The notes beneath the pieces are model-generated. The model was given only the letters and a program-made list of their open reading frames with translations, had not been told where the DNA came from and made no database searches. Below, piece after piece: positions 45,180 to 56,639 of a stretch of 64,000 nucleotides of DNA (its first letter is position 1; every line of letters starts with the position of its first letter). The DNA is from Sclerotiophoma versabilis. Its lineage: Eukaryota; Ascomycota; Dothideomycetes; Pleosporales; Didymellaceae. A program made the position numbers and the translations under genes. The stretch is from assembly GCA_012274445.1 (NCBI GenBank), contig JAAROD010000080.1, forward strand, positions 1,116,001-1,180,000. Reading direction: 5' to 3'.

Positions 45180-48100
45180 CTAAGCGAAGTAGCTCTTCCA
45201 CAGCACACCCTCCAAATCCTCGAGTTGCTCTTGTTCGAATGCCTGTTGGATTATTAGTTGTGCCATGAGAAAAATTGGGGGCGGACTTACTTTGACATCA
45301 ACATGCCATGTATCTTGCCTTGTCTTCTTGAAGTCCGACAACACGGTCTTCACGCTCTTGCCCACCACACCGGGGTCCATGCTTGCCTTTCGCGCCAACG
45401 TGGCGAGGACCTCCGGTAACCACGCTGGTGGCGGAGACTGGTAAGGAAACGCCTGGATTAGAGCACCCAATCCCAGAACCGCAGCATGGCGCGTCAGTAC
45501 CAGTTTGTTCTGATCAGCGGACGGTGTGCCAGGGACGGACAATTTCTTCTTGGGAAGTGGGTTCTTGGTGAGCTGAGTAGTGAAGCGCCTGTTCAACGTC
45601 TCGACTTGTTTGTCGCGGAAAGCTTGCGGGCTACAGCGGATCATGCCACTGAGTGTTGCTGCGGCTCCCATGCGAACCTCCAGTTGCACGTCGCTGAGCA
45701 TAGAGGAAACGCAATCAAATAGCTCTTGCTGCTGCGATACGCTCATTAGGAACAGACGCCTGAAGTAGATAACCTGGACGTTAATCAGAATGCGTAGACG
45801 CTGGTGCCAGCTCGTTGCCGTCTTTCCAATGCGAATGAGTGCGGCGATGAAGTCTGAGTCTTCGCCTTCACGCTGCGGAATGTTGGGTAGATGGCGGAAG
45901 ACGTGGTAGGCAAGAGACTGCAGTTCAGGGTCTTCCTTGATGTCCATCATGTGGAGAAGTTGCTCCATGAAGACATCGGGAAAGAACTTGACAAGTTGAG
46001 TACATTCGTAGGAGGAGAGTGTTGAGTCCAGCCAAAGGAGTACAGTCTTTCCGCCGGATGTGTAAGATGAGGGCGTCTGTTGACCGGGTTCACGTTGGTG
46101 TCGCCAAGCTTCGAGGCGATTGAAGGTTTCAGTGATTGTGGCGGTGAACTCTTCGGAAGGTTGGTAAGGGCGAATACCAATTGATGAGGCGTCCTTCTGT
46201 GCCTTGATTAGGGTCGCCACATCCTTGTACGACTCGTGGTAGCGTGTGCGGTAAATAGTCGCAATAGTTTGCCCCATTGCTTCACGGACACCCTTGTAAG
46301 GATGATCGAGGTGCTTCATGAAGTCTTCCAATATCGGCTTCTCCAAGCGGAAGTGCCAGCCGGCATCGCTGATCATCTGTGTCAAGAGGTGCACCTTGGA
46401 GCTCTCCTTGAAAGCAGCGTTTGAGTCCATGTCGAGGCGGAAGCTTGCGAGCCAGTCAACCATGGGCCATCCTCGACGGGGGTCCTTGGATTGTAGGACA
46501 ACATGTAAGAAGGTTGTCCAGTATCCCGAGTTCTCGGGGGTAAGGCCGTCTTGGAAGATACCGCGAACGATGGGGAAGACGTACTCCCAAACTTCAGTCC
46601 GCTGTTCAGGTTTCAGGTCTGGTGCGCAGGAAAGAAGCGCACCCATAATCTCAGAAGTTGCACGGTGCTGGTGCTTGTCGCTTCCATCGCTGTACACAGC
46701 CTCGGTGAGATCTTTTATGTCATCGAAAGTCGCCTCAGTCAAGCCGCAGAAGATGAGATCAAACGCGTGTGTCAGTAGCATTGCGCTAGACATGCGGAAA
46801 CGGTCGGCGCTGGCATCGCGAGGCTCTTGCTTCATAAAGGCGAAGTAGTTGGAAAACCACGAACGTGTTAGATGGCTTGCAATCCTCTTGCGCACGTTGT
46901 TTTCGGTGTCATCGTACTGTACCTGGGGCGCATTCGGTAGGAATGCTGGCATGGTATTTTTGTTCCACACCAGCCATCCAGGGTAGTCGAAGTCAACGTA
47001 GTACTTGGCCTCAGGCTGCGCGAACGATTCGAGATACTCTTCTGTCCATTTCGGATCATCTGGTCGTGTGGGTACGGAGATTTTGTCAGGCAAATCCTCT
47101 TCACCTAACAGATACTTCTCATAGCTGTGGCCAGTGATTGCGCGGGTCTGAATAACCGAGAATAGTCCAATGAAAGCACCAGCGTACAGCCCTCGCAAGC
47201 TAGGATGCTGATCGATAGCGCCCTTGGCGACGAGGTCGATCATCTCTTCAGAAGCAACGGTATCGTAGCGCATCCCAAGATTGACTATAATGGCTGCTGT
47301 ACGACTGACCTTCTTCCAGTGCTCAGTTTTGGCAATGTCAACCAATTCTTTCGAAAGGTCGGCCTTCTTCCCCTCAATGCGAGCTCGCTTCTGCTTGATG
47401 TATTCGCGACGCTTCGTGACTTTCTGCTGTACGATTTCGTCCTCGGCTGAGTCAATGGCATATGCGATTGCCTGAACAACATCTTTGTCAAGAATGACCA
47501 TGCGCTCCATGGCTTTGCCCATGTCCATAACCTGGAAGGTCGCGTTTGTAGCGAGCTTTTGAATAGACGGCTTATCGGCACCAGTGACGTCGATGAACGC
47601 CTTGATCAATTTAGGAGTAAATCTCCAGTCCCGACTGATAGTCTTTGCCAAGCTACCAAAAAGGAGGGCAAACATCGCGCCCTTGATGCGAGGGTAGTCG
47701 TGCTCTGCCACAGCCTTGACGAACGCGTCGAGGAGGGTTGGTATGACGAGAGGTCGGGCGCCCAGCACGCACTTGACGGCTGATTCATTCGCAGTCTGAG
47801 CGGTACGTCGAATTTCTGTGTACAATGATATGCTAGACTCCGCGAGATCGAGCAACAACTGCTTGTCTAGCTCAGTCTTCGGTCGAGGGTTAGCGTTATG
47901 ACGAAGACGCTGCAGATGATACACGTTGGCGCGCCGGACGAGGAGCGGGCGAGGGTACTGTTTCCGCAAACCACTGAATCTGAATGGCTGCTCATCATTG
48001 TCGAGAAGCCTCGATATCCGGTCGAGAACGTGCGCTGAGCGTTCGATGCCCACGTCGATGAACCAAGACCGGTAGGCATTGTACAGGGCATTGAAGCAGG

Positions 48101-51100
48101 GTACATCGTCCGGCTGCTTCTCGATCAGGAATCGGTGGACGTCATGTAGGATCTCACCAACGCGGTGGCGCAGCTCATGAATGAGCCTGTAGCCCTTGTC
48201 GTCCCGAGAAAATGGGTAGCCAGACTCGTACTGGAACGTAGGCTTGACCTCCTCATCTTCCGCTTCACCTAGACCAGCGTCGTCATCGATGCCTTCCGTA
48301 TCCATGGCATCCGGATCTGAGCCGCTCTCGGATCCGGCGTCAACACTGCCGCTGACTTGGTCATGTCGAACGTCAAACAATACTGAGATACCGGAGATGA
48401 TCAATCTCAGAAGCACAAGGTTTCTTGACACTTCGTCTGACCAGTCCTTGCCAGTGCCCTCTCGTTTGATGGGCGAATCCGCTGAGGTGAGTGCCACAAG
48501 GGCATTCATGGAATTACTGGCATGTGTTTCGAACAATCTGATGGCAAATTCGACCTCTTCAGGCTTGGGAGTGTGCCACTTGATATTCAGCTTCTTCACG
48601 TCGACCTGCCTTCCCCATGACTCCGCAGTGATACCCTGCGCAAGCTCATCTTGCTCGAAGATGTCGTAATCGATTGTGTAAGTACAAGTCAAATTGAGAA
48701 GGAGATGGTGGATGAAGTTCGAGACGTGCACAGTGGGTGTGCCTCGGCACTTTTGCTGCATGTATTCTGCAATCTCAAACAGGTCTTCCTTCCACTCAAG
48801 CACAGCATCGCCGACGTGCACAACGCACATGCTCAAGATGCTGAGGTTCCAGACTAGAGCACGGTCGCGAGGAAGGACTTCAGCACCTGTGGTCCGCGTC
48901 GAGCCTGCGCCAATGTCTTCAATTTCTGTACGAATGCCAGCAAACAAGTGCGGCAACAGACGCTTCAATGCTTTCTCAGGATTGATCTTGACAAGACTGT
49001 TGCAAATGAAAGCAATTGCATCTCGAGCCTGATGGATGACATGATTCGAGATGAAGTTGGCGATTTTGTCAAGTGCAACATCGTAGAGCTCGGGCGAAAG
49101 CGCAGCAAGCAATGGTGTGAATGCAGCTGGCAAATGATTCACCACGTACTCCTCAGGAGATCCACTACGGACTCGCGAAGCATCCGGTAAGTTTTCCAGG
49201 AGCGTGAAGACACGACCAAGGAACGAGATTAGAAACTCGTTCAGACCCGTTGTGGAAGATCGCAGGATCATCTGCTCATCCTCATCGCTGAGCTCCTCGT
49301 CATAGTTAATCTCAATGTTGCCGTTGGCGCTTTCCAATCGTTCGACTTGTTGTGTGATCCATTGCATGGCAAGCCCTGTATCACCGCCTATATCCTCTGG
49401 AGGCGTACTTGTGCCATCCTTAGAGGCATATAAAGCCTTCTTTGCTTGGGTGAGGTCGTGGAACGGCACCAGGTAACAGACGCCTTGGACGTACTGCAGG
49501 GTGTGCAGCGTCTTCTCCAGATCGTTAGCATCGATACCCGGCAGCGCAAGCCCAAGTACAGTTGTGACGTGGCACCGCCAGCCCTTTGTCTTTGCCATAA
49601 TTTTGGAAAGCATGTGCAACGCACGAATAGAGGAGATTGTACGATGTACCTCAACAAGGCCCTGCATGGCGGGATAGATCCGCTGCAGTGCGCCTGGAAG
49701 GATGAGGTTCGGCTCCAAGTACGCTAAGCTCTGGAGCGTTGACAAGGCGTATTGTACAGCCTTGTCGCTCTTACTGAAGATGCCCATGAATGTGACCTCT
49801 CGCAGACAGAGTACAAAGCGCCTCTTGACTCCATCGTTCAGCTGCCGCTCCTTGGGAACGTCCATCTCGCCACTGTGTTCCCGGTTCCAACGCAGTACGA
49901 AGAAGTCTGAGAGGTAGTACACTAACTGTGCAAGCGGCCTTGTCCAACTGCCAGAGTTCGATGGGTGGAAGAACGTCTCAACAGCCTGGATCAGACCTTC
50001 CAGCTTGCTCAGTACAGAGTCTGGGTGATCTAGACATGCCGGCGACAACGACATGCCAATGAATCGAGCAATATGGTGGGTCGAAGGGTGCTTCCGCTGG
50101 TCCCTGTCCAGCATAACTGCCAACCCAGCACCAAGATCAACCGCATTGCTGTACGGTGACGTCGCCTGCCCAACTGGAATCTCGAGCAGACGCAGGATCG
50201 CTGTAAAAATGTGCGAGTTCTGCTCCGCCGTAAACATGCCATATTGCGAGAAAGGGACATGTGACGCGGTCAGATTGTCTCTAGCCAATCTTGAAATAGT
50301 GTCTATGAAGTGTGCGTCGATCAAGCGCGATCGGTTTACCAGCGACCAGCAATGAAAGAATGTAGGCAGGTACTCCTGGGGCAGAAGATTCGGCTTATCT
50401 TCTGGCGCTGCGTTCGTGGGCAGAAGCAGGTTGAGCAGCCCGACGACAACGAACGCGCCTTCGCTGAAAGAGGTGCTGAAGAAGGGCAGTAGCTCCTCGA
50501 ACATTGCAGGGATCTCGTTCGGGTCGAAATATAGCTGTGCAAAGGTGCACATCTTTGTCAACGTTCGGATGTTGCGCTTGACGTTCGGTGGGTGGGCGCC
50601 ACCGGACTCCGAGGGCAGAACGAACAGCTTCAATTCCCTGTACAGCAGCCGCCAGTCGAGGACGAGGTCCTTGCCGGGACGTAGGTAGTGTTTTCGCCTG
50701 TCCCATGTTAGTCACGTTAACGAGGCAGGTAGGCTGCATGGTACTCACTTGGTCAGCACCATGAACATGGACGCAAAGCGCTCCGCCACCAGATAGTCCA
50801 ACCCAGGCGCAAGAGCCAGCTCATAGTACAGGTTCACGAGCTTCACTCGCGTGCTGCGGGGGAGGTCGAACTTGAGTGACAGCCAGCCGCGAATCTCGCG
50901 GGTCCAGTGCACAGCACCTGGAGCGAAGTCGCCAGCCGACACAGCGATGTAGAGATGTTTCAAACATGTGTTCAGACTCTCTAGACGCTCGCTGTGGTCT
51001 TCGGTCTGGTATGGCAGGTACTCAAAGTACGGGAATGTGCGTGGGCGGCTTCTGCTGTCCTCGCTGTCGACTGTGCCATTGGCGCCACGCCAGTCGCCGC

Positions 51101-51185
51101 CAGGCGAGGTCGCTCGCGAGTTGTCTGCGCCAGTGCTTGAGTCGAGGGCGCCCATGAGGTGCGATATCCGCTCGTTGACAGCCAT
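45180..51185 (-). CDS. BLM10: proteasome activator BLM10/PA200
   Basis: Exons are 51185-50749, 50697-45291 and 45242-45180, giving 1968 residues. BLM10 is a HEAT-repeat solenoid that caps the 20S proteasome and opens its gate. Exon 1 holds FPYFEYLPYQTEDHSERLESLN and FDLPRSTRVKLVNLYYEL, typical of the family N-terminus. The middle is all-helical, with an acidic stretch near 770-800. The C-terminal part includes RRLFLMSVSQQQELFDCVSSMLSDVQLEVRMGAAATLSGMIRC, matching the DUF3437 region. The protein ends EDLEGVLWKSYFA, the tail that docks on the 20S. The last intron (45290-45243) is 48 nt, has no stop and keeps frame, so the frame runs through it. I prefer splicing because it has GTAAGT, a CTAAT branch-like site and CAG, and because joining gives VDVKAFEQEQLEDLE. 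Confidence 0.95.
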
Positions 51186-52329
51186 GTCGGGTGGAGGGGT
51201 GTGGGGTGGTTGCGTCGGCGATGAGCTTAAGGCGCGGTGGAGTTGAGCTCGTTGGCGGCTATCATCAACGTGCGGCGTCGATCAATGCTGGCGACAGTGA
51301 AAGCGATCGTGTGTTGTTGCTGCCAATGTCAACGACGAGGCTCAGTGACTTGCAGGCGAACGACGCCGAGCGTAATCGAGTATCCACACGACACCAGATG
51401 ATCAGCAACGGGAGCTTGTGGGCATGACGTACCTGAATCCTGCCGCGTCTCTGGTTTGGGGCTCTGGTGGAGAAAGAAAGGCACTGCTGGGAAACTGCGA
51501 ATCTGTCCCAGAGTATGTTGCTGTAGGTAGTTCATGTAAGTCGCCGCCTTGTTGCTGCAATCCCGAGCTGCGGCTCGCTTCGTGACGATGACCGGGGACC
51601 TCACTGGAGCTAGGTACGGCAGCGAAGGCGGTGGAACTACACCCGCAGTGGCTAGTCGGGGACGCGCGACGACAATCACTTACACACGACCGGCGGACAA
51701 CAGTGAGCTGCAGACGGCAAACTATTGTTCGAGGCTTCCGGCAACCGTGTTCAACGCGCCGGGCAGGAGTTCGGAGGACGAAGTGATCTCACGACAGGCG
51801 GCGAAAACGCGCTATAAGTCCATCCGTGGCTCCAGGCACACGCAGACGCGCAATACAGTTTGAGGGGCAACAACGGTAAGCAAACACCCTCTGTGCCTTC
51901 CCTCTCCTTGCCACGCCTTCCTTGTTCGATTTGTCCTGCAGTCAGATTTCTTTTTTCTTTTTTTTTTGTCAAATCACCTTTCTACCGAACACTTGTTGTG
52001 CGTATTTATCCCGCACGCGTTTGGTTGCACGACACGCGACCACGCCTGTTGCCGCCACATGGCGTTCTCTGCACAGTACCACGGTTCAGCGATCTCATCC
52101 TGCGAGGGTTTTGCACCCTGAATAAGGAGGAACCACGTGTTTGCAACTTTGGTGTTCTTGATTTGTCCCTTTTTTCCTACCTCCTAACCCCCTGCTACCT
52201 TTGCTTTTGATATATCCTTGCTGTCACTAAAGCACTGAGTGCCGTCCACGCCTGGCTGTATCTTAATGTCTGCCCCGAGATCGTTGTTTCCGGGAACATG
52301 TACTAATATGCGAACAGTATTGCATCAAG
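51186..52329. other. divergent intergenic, BLM10 / PSF3
   Basis: 1.14 kb shared by both promoters. It contains a pyrimidine tract at about 51946-51968 and ACGCGT at 52015-52020. I saw no PACE (Rpn4) site on the BLM10 side. Frames in it lack protein-like composition. Confidence 0.6.
52015..52020. promoter_or_regulatory. candidate MCB element (ACGCGT) upstream of PSF3
   Basis: ACGCGT is the binding core of the MBF factor, which drives G1/S genes. It lies about 310 bp before PSF3, a DNA replication gene, so position and target fit. A 6-mer is expected by chance roughly 16 times in 64 kb of even composition, so the support is modest. Confidence 0.35.
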
Positions 52330-52971
52330 ATGTCCTACTACGACGTCGACGCCATCCTCACCGATGCCCAAAAAGTCCCCTGCACATTCGAACTGACTGT
52401 GCCCGGGCTGGGCTATCTCGAGGGTAACGTGACCGGGGATATGAAGCAAGGCTCCAAGATTGAGCTGCCCCTCTGGCTAGGAGAAATGCTTGCACTCAGC
52501 CAAAGTCTGAACACCCAGTCTTTAGTAACCCTCGACCCACCCACTGCACTCTCACTCCGCGTTCTCAACGCCCTGAAGGCAGACCCGCGGACCGTCGATC
52601 TCAGAGCGCTGGCACCGCACTTCTACAACCTGGGTGCGCGAATCTTGGAACTGTTTGACGAGGAGGAGATGATCGAGGTTTTGTCAGACGTAATTCCTTC
52701 CTCCGATCTCTGTTGTATGAGACGTGACTAACTCTCAAACCTGTAGACATATAAGGCCAGAGCGGCAGTGATTGCCGATCAAGCACACAATCCACGTGGC
52801 GCGCTGGGCGAAGGGGCAGATTTCATGAGGGGGTTAGATGAGAATGAACGGCAGTGTGAGTGCTGACATAACGAGCAAATTCTGTATGCACTGACCGCCT
52901 TAGTATTTCGAGCCGCACACGATAGTGCAAAGAGTGTACGAATGTGGATGGCAGATTTGCAGAGGAAATAA
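52330..52971 (+). CDS. PSF3: GINS complex subunit Psf3 (DNA replication)
   Basis: Exons are 52330-52689, 52747-52855 and 52904-52971, giving 178 residues. GINS joins Cdc45 and MCM2-7 in the replicative helicase in the nucleus. The sequence MSYYDVDAILTDAQKVPCTF, then ELTVPGLGYLEGN, IELPLWLGEMLA, VTLDPPTALSLRVLNALKADP, and LFRAAHDSAKSVRMWMADLQ at the C-terminus is a full-length Psf3. The first donor reads GTAATT rather than GTAAGT, but the join (LSD to TYKARAAVI) keeps the family sequence. It diverges from BLM10. Confidence 0.95.
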
Positions 52972-53010
52972 AGAAGTAGAAGGATTCGTTATGAACTTAT
53001 ATGATGTAAT

Positions 53011-53040
53011 GAGCGCCATGAGCGCCATGAGCGCCATGAG
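53011..53040. repeat. 9-nt tandem repeat, unit GAGCGCCAT
   Basis: Three full copies plus a partial one, between the convergent PSF3 and 53261-55012 genes. The spacer (about 290 bp) holds nothing else recognisable. Confidence 0.9.
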
Positions 53041-53260
53041 GCCGTAGACGACGGATACACACTATGAACATTCCTGCCACGAGACAAGCAAATGGTAAAT
53101 GCATGACAAATGATCATGCAGAGCGCCGAAACTCCATGCTTGCCAGGAAATGGGGATGCTTGCAGAGAACGAACAAAACTGAAGGCATACAGAACGCTCA
53201 AAGCGATAACTATTAGACGCCCGCTGAAAGAAAACAAATAAAAAGATCAAAATTGCTGCG

Positions 53261-55012
53261 TTAAGCCCCACCAAAAGCACCTCCGAGGTTGCTATTCTGC
53301 AAGATTGCAATTAGTTGCTCAGGGGGGTACCCAAGGAAGACAGGGCCGTTGAACACCATCTGGGGAATGACCTTGGGGGTACCCTGCTCTTTCGACGGTG
53401 GTTGTGGCGACTGTGGCACTGGCTCCGGCTTGAGGGTCGGCTCCGGCTTTGGACTTGGTGGTTGGTAAGTGCTAGGTCCTGGCTGCGTAGGCGCAGTTGC
53501 CACCGTAGGCATTGTAGGCATGGTCGGCACTGCCGGGGGTGCACCTCCTGCCTTCATCCTCGCCAGGGCCTCATGGTCGAACGGACATTTGCCAGCTGGC
53601 TTCTGTGGCGTTTGGCCAATCTCGCGATCGGTCTTGAGCGGCACTGGTGGGGACGCAGTTGCAGCTGAACCGACTGAAGAGGAGCTTTCGGCGTTGGTGT
53701 ACTTGGCTGGGATCGATATGCCCCATGGACGGCTTGGAGACTCGCCCACCCTTACGTCCTTGAGAGGTCGATCAAAGTGACTAGTCCTGTCCTCGTCTGC
53801 AGCTGGCTCTGGTGGTATGTCCTCTGGCGGCGACGCTACGCCTTGTAAGCTTTCCGAAACAGCCCTCGCCCACTTTGTGACTTTTGCGTCTGCCTTTGAG
53901 CCGGGGTTGCCCTCATGGTCCGGCTCTTCTGCAATCGCATCTTCCGGTTCTTCAGGCAGCCAAGCCTGATGCTTCTGACCCAGTCCTTGGATCATATTGA
54001 CCAGGTTGCCGTACTTGCGGTCCAGCTGATCAATGCTTTCTTGGTTACTCTGGAAGCGAGTGATACAGACTTCATGACTCCTCGGCAACTCGTGCTTGTG
54101 CTTCTCAAAGTACTTTGCGACCTCTTCAGGATCGTGCTGGTCAAGGAATCGGATCGGACACACAGCAGCAGAGCCTTCGACAGAGACAGAGGGCGAGGAC
54201 GGCATATTGCCGCAAATCTCAGCGCGAATAGGGTCGGTAAACGACGGACGTTTGGATCGCCTGCCTCGCGAGCTCAGTTTTGAAGCAGAGCTGCGAGGTG
54301 TGGCGAGCGAGCTGCCTCTTCCGGCCCCTGAAGCGAACGGACACCCAAGCTTACTGGGTGTTCCAAGTGCTGTAAAATCTTTCTCCATGGGCGACGTGAC
54401 ACTGCTCGTTTGGGTATTCGATGATATTGTTTGTGGGTCCGCTTGAGGGCCGCTCCAGATTCTGACACCAGCATCCTCGGTGGGAGCACGCAGGGCAGCC
54501 GCAGCGACCTCAGCCTGTCTAATAACTACAGCCCGACTCTTTCGCTCCACATCGTCGCTCTGAGCCAACAGATCCACCACATTCAACCGTGCCCGAGCTT
54601 GTTCTTCGGCAGCTCGCTCGAGGTCCTGTAGGAACGCAATGTGATCCTGCGACAGTGTGCTCGGCGTGAAGCGCTTCAGAAGGTCGAGATACTGTGGTTT
54701 GTCAGCTTGTGGACCAAAGGGGTGTGGCGCGACAAGTGGTGTGTTGTATGGAAGGATCAGGATAACATGTGGTTGTTGTCTGTCAAAGCCGCAAAGCAGC
54801 TGCAGGTCTAGAGCTAAGTGTATCATCATAGAAGGGTGTGAGTGCGTGGAAGAAAGACCGTAGTAGCTTACTTGTTGTTTGGCCCAGGACAGCTTGCACT
54901 CGAGCTGCTTTTGCTGGTCGAAGAGAGCCTGGTACTCTCCGCTCAACGCTGTGAAACCCTCCGCCAACTGATCGGCGAGCTGCGCGACATCCTTCTTCGC
55001 CTCATCGCCCAT
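53261..55012 (-). CDS. unknown protein with coiled coil, CP motifs and Pro-rich tail
   Basis: Two exons, 55012-54872 and 54799-53261, give 559 residues. The 72-nt intron has no stop and keeps frame; I splice it because it has GTAAGC and CTGCAG ends and its translation is low-quality. I do not recognise the family. Residues 1-47 form a short coiled coil (AQLADQLAEGFTALSGEYQ). A segment PHVILILPYNTPLVAPHPFGPQ and a second helix (AFLQDLERAAEEQARARLN) follow. The middle is Ser/Arg-rich with a basic patch SSRGRRSKRPSF. A conserved-looking block is CPIRFLDQHDPEEVAKYFEKH, followed by LPRSHEVCITRFQ. The last 130 residues are Pro-rich. CP dipeptides recur as GCPFA, VCPIR and KCPFDH. Nuclear or cytosolic location is likely, with no signal peptide or membrane helix. 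It diverges from the cis-prenyltransferase. Confidence 0.8.
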   Translation of the reverse strand: MGDEAKKDVAQLADQLAEGFTALSGEYQALFDQQKQLECKLSWAKQQVSYYGLSSTHSHPSMMIHLALDLQLLCGFDRQQPHVILILPYNTPLVAPHPFGPQADKPQYLDLLKRFTPSTLSQDHIAFLQDLERAAEEQARARLNVVDLLAQSDDVERKSRAVVIRQAEVAAAALRAPTEDAGVRIWSGPQADPQTISSNTQTSSVTSPMEKDFTALGTPSKLGCPFASGAGRGSSLATPRSSASKLSSRGRRSKRPSFTDPIRAEICGNMPSSPSVSVEGSAAVCPIRFLDQHDPEEVAKYFEKHKHELPRSHEVCITRFQSNQESIDQLDRKYGNLVNMIQGLGQKHQAWLPEEPEDAIAEEPDHEGNPGSKADAKVTKWARAVSESLQGVASPPEDIPPEPAADEDRTSHFDRPLKDVRVGESPSRPWGISIPAKYTNAESSSSVGSAATASPPVPLKTDREIGQTPQKPAGKCPFDHEALARMKAGGAPPAVPTMPTMPTVATAPTQPGPSTYQPPSPKPEPTLKPEPVPQSPQPPSKEQGTPKVIPQMVFNGPVFLGYPPEQLIAILQNSNLGGAFGGA

Positions 55013-55453
55013 GACTGCGTTAGTCTCGAGCAGAAGGTGCGGTGTGGCAGTGAGTCTTTGGGGAGAGACCAGCTCCGATTGCGCGGCAAAGAGGCTGCGT
55101 TGTCAGGCGAAGGAAGAATCGGCGGATGCGACGGCAGGGTTGAGGAAGCGAGACCGCCAAGCGAAGTCTCAATCTGGAAAAGACTGGTCCGCTAGACTGT
55201 CCGAGGTCCTATGGGCGGTGCTGAGGCGTCAGCCTGCGCCTCAGCTTCCTGGCCTGGGTTTACGTAGCACCCTGCGAAACTTGGTCTTCTCATACAGCAT
55301 GCCGTCCATTCCCTGACATCTAGCCCTCCAATTCCACCCTAGACTGCGTCGCGCTTTTGACTCTCTATTCTTTCTCTATTGGCTATCCAGCAATTGCGGC
55401 GTTCGAATAAACTTTCCTGGACTGAGTACTCCTAGAGCTCAACAATTCCCACC
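55013..55453. other. divergent promoter region
   Basis: 441 bp between the unknown protein gene and the cis-prenyltransferase gene. The last 150 bp before the latter is C/T-rich, as in fungal promoters. No named motif. Confidence 0.55.
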
Positions 55454-56639
55454 ATGGGCTCTCTCCACGACTCACGCATACACAAATGGCTCGCAACCTC
55501 GCCGCCAGTCGCATGGACAATACGGCAGCTGAGAGAGATCCTTATCGGCTCTCTGAAACAGGGACCAATCCCTCAGCATGTTGCCTTCGTAATGGACGGC
55601 AACAGGCGCTTTGCGCGCAACCACCACATTGAGACTGTAGAAGGGCACAACATGGGCTTTGAGTCTCTCGCGAGGGTACGTTCTAGCGATGCAGACACTC
55701 CTGCAGAGCATTGACCTGTTCGCAGATACTGGAAATCTGCTACAAGACAGGTGTGAAGGTTGTCACCATCTACGCCTTCAGCATTGAAAACTTCAAGCGC
55801 TCAAAACACGAAGTCGATGCCCTGATGTCTATGGCCAAGGTCAAGCTCGAACAGCTATCGGAGCATGGTGCTCTCCTCGATCGATACGGAGCATCCGTCA
55901 GGGTGTTGGGTCAGCGAGAATTGATCAAGCCTGACGTTCTCAAGGCTGTCGACAAAGCTGTGTCTATGACTGCGCACAACAAAAAGTGAGTGTCTCTGCA
56001 AGCAGGATCCTCGAACTGTGCTCTAACCTTTGCAGGGCTATTCTGAACATCTGTTTCCCGTACACCTCACGCCACGAAATCACGACCGCAGTCATGAAGA
56101 CCGTCGAGACCTACAGCACACCCATACACAACCTCCAGAGCCCCTCAAAGCGTACGTTCTCCGAATCAGGTATCACACAGCACATTCGCAAGCAATCCCT
56201 CAAGGAAGATGCTGAAGGCGGAGCTGAGCAGCCTGAGTCTCGGTTGTCTTCACCATTGAAAGAAGACAAGCATGACGACGAACGTTCATCATCAAGTTCG
56301 ACGGCAATCAGCCCATCCGAGAAAGATGAATTGCACAACCTTCACCAGTTCTTGGATCCTGAAGCGATAACTGCCCAAACTCTGACGGACAACATGATGA
56401 CAGCGGATGCCCCACCCCTTGACTTGCTGGTGCGAACATCTGGCGTGGAGCGGTTGAGCGACTTCATGCTGTGGCAATGCCATGAAAACACATCGATCGT
56501 ATTTCTGAAGTGCTTGTGGCCGGATTTCGACTTGTGGCAATTCCTACCGGTGCTGGTGGAATGGCAGTGGCAGCAGAAGAAGATGCAGGAGGCTGCAGCG
56601 CAACAACAAAAGAACCGTGGGCGGTCCAAGTCTGACTAG
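55454..56639 (+). CDS. RER2: cis-prenyltransferase, dehydrodolichyl diphosphate synthase
   Basis: Exons are 55454-55675, 55726-55985 and 56036-56639, giving 361 residues. It elongates farnesyl diphosphate with isopentenyl units to make the dolichol backbone for N-glycosylation, O-mannosylation and GPI anchors, at the ER or lipid droplets. Motifs in order are HVAFVMDGNRRFAR with the catalytic Asp48, EGHNMGFESLARILEIC, VVTIYAFSIENFKRS, LNICFPYTSRHEI, and LVRTSGVERLSDFMLWQC near the C-terminus, with the RxSG and Arg/Ser pair that binds IPP. Between the last two motifs lies an acidic, Ser-rich insertion of about 80 residues (near 185-270), larger than in yeast Rer2. RER2 and SRT1 paralogues cannot be told apart with certainty. 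Confidence 0.93.
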
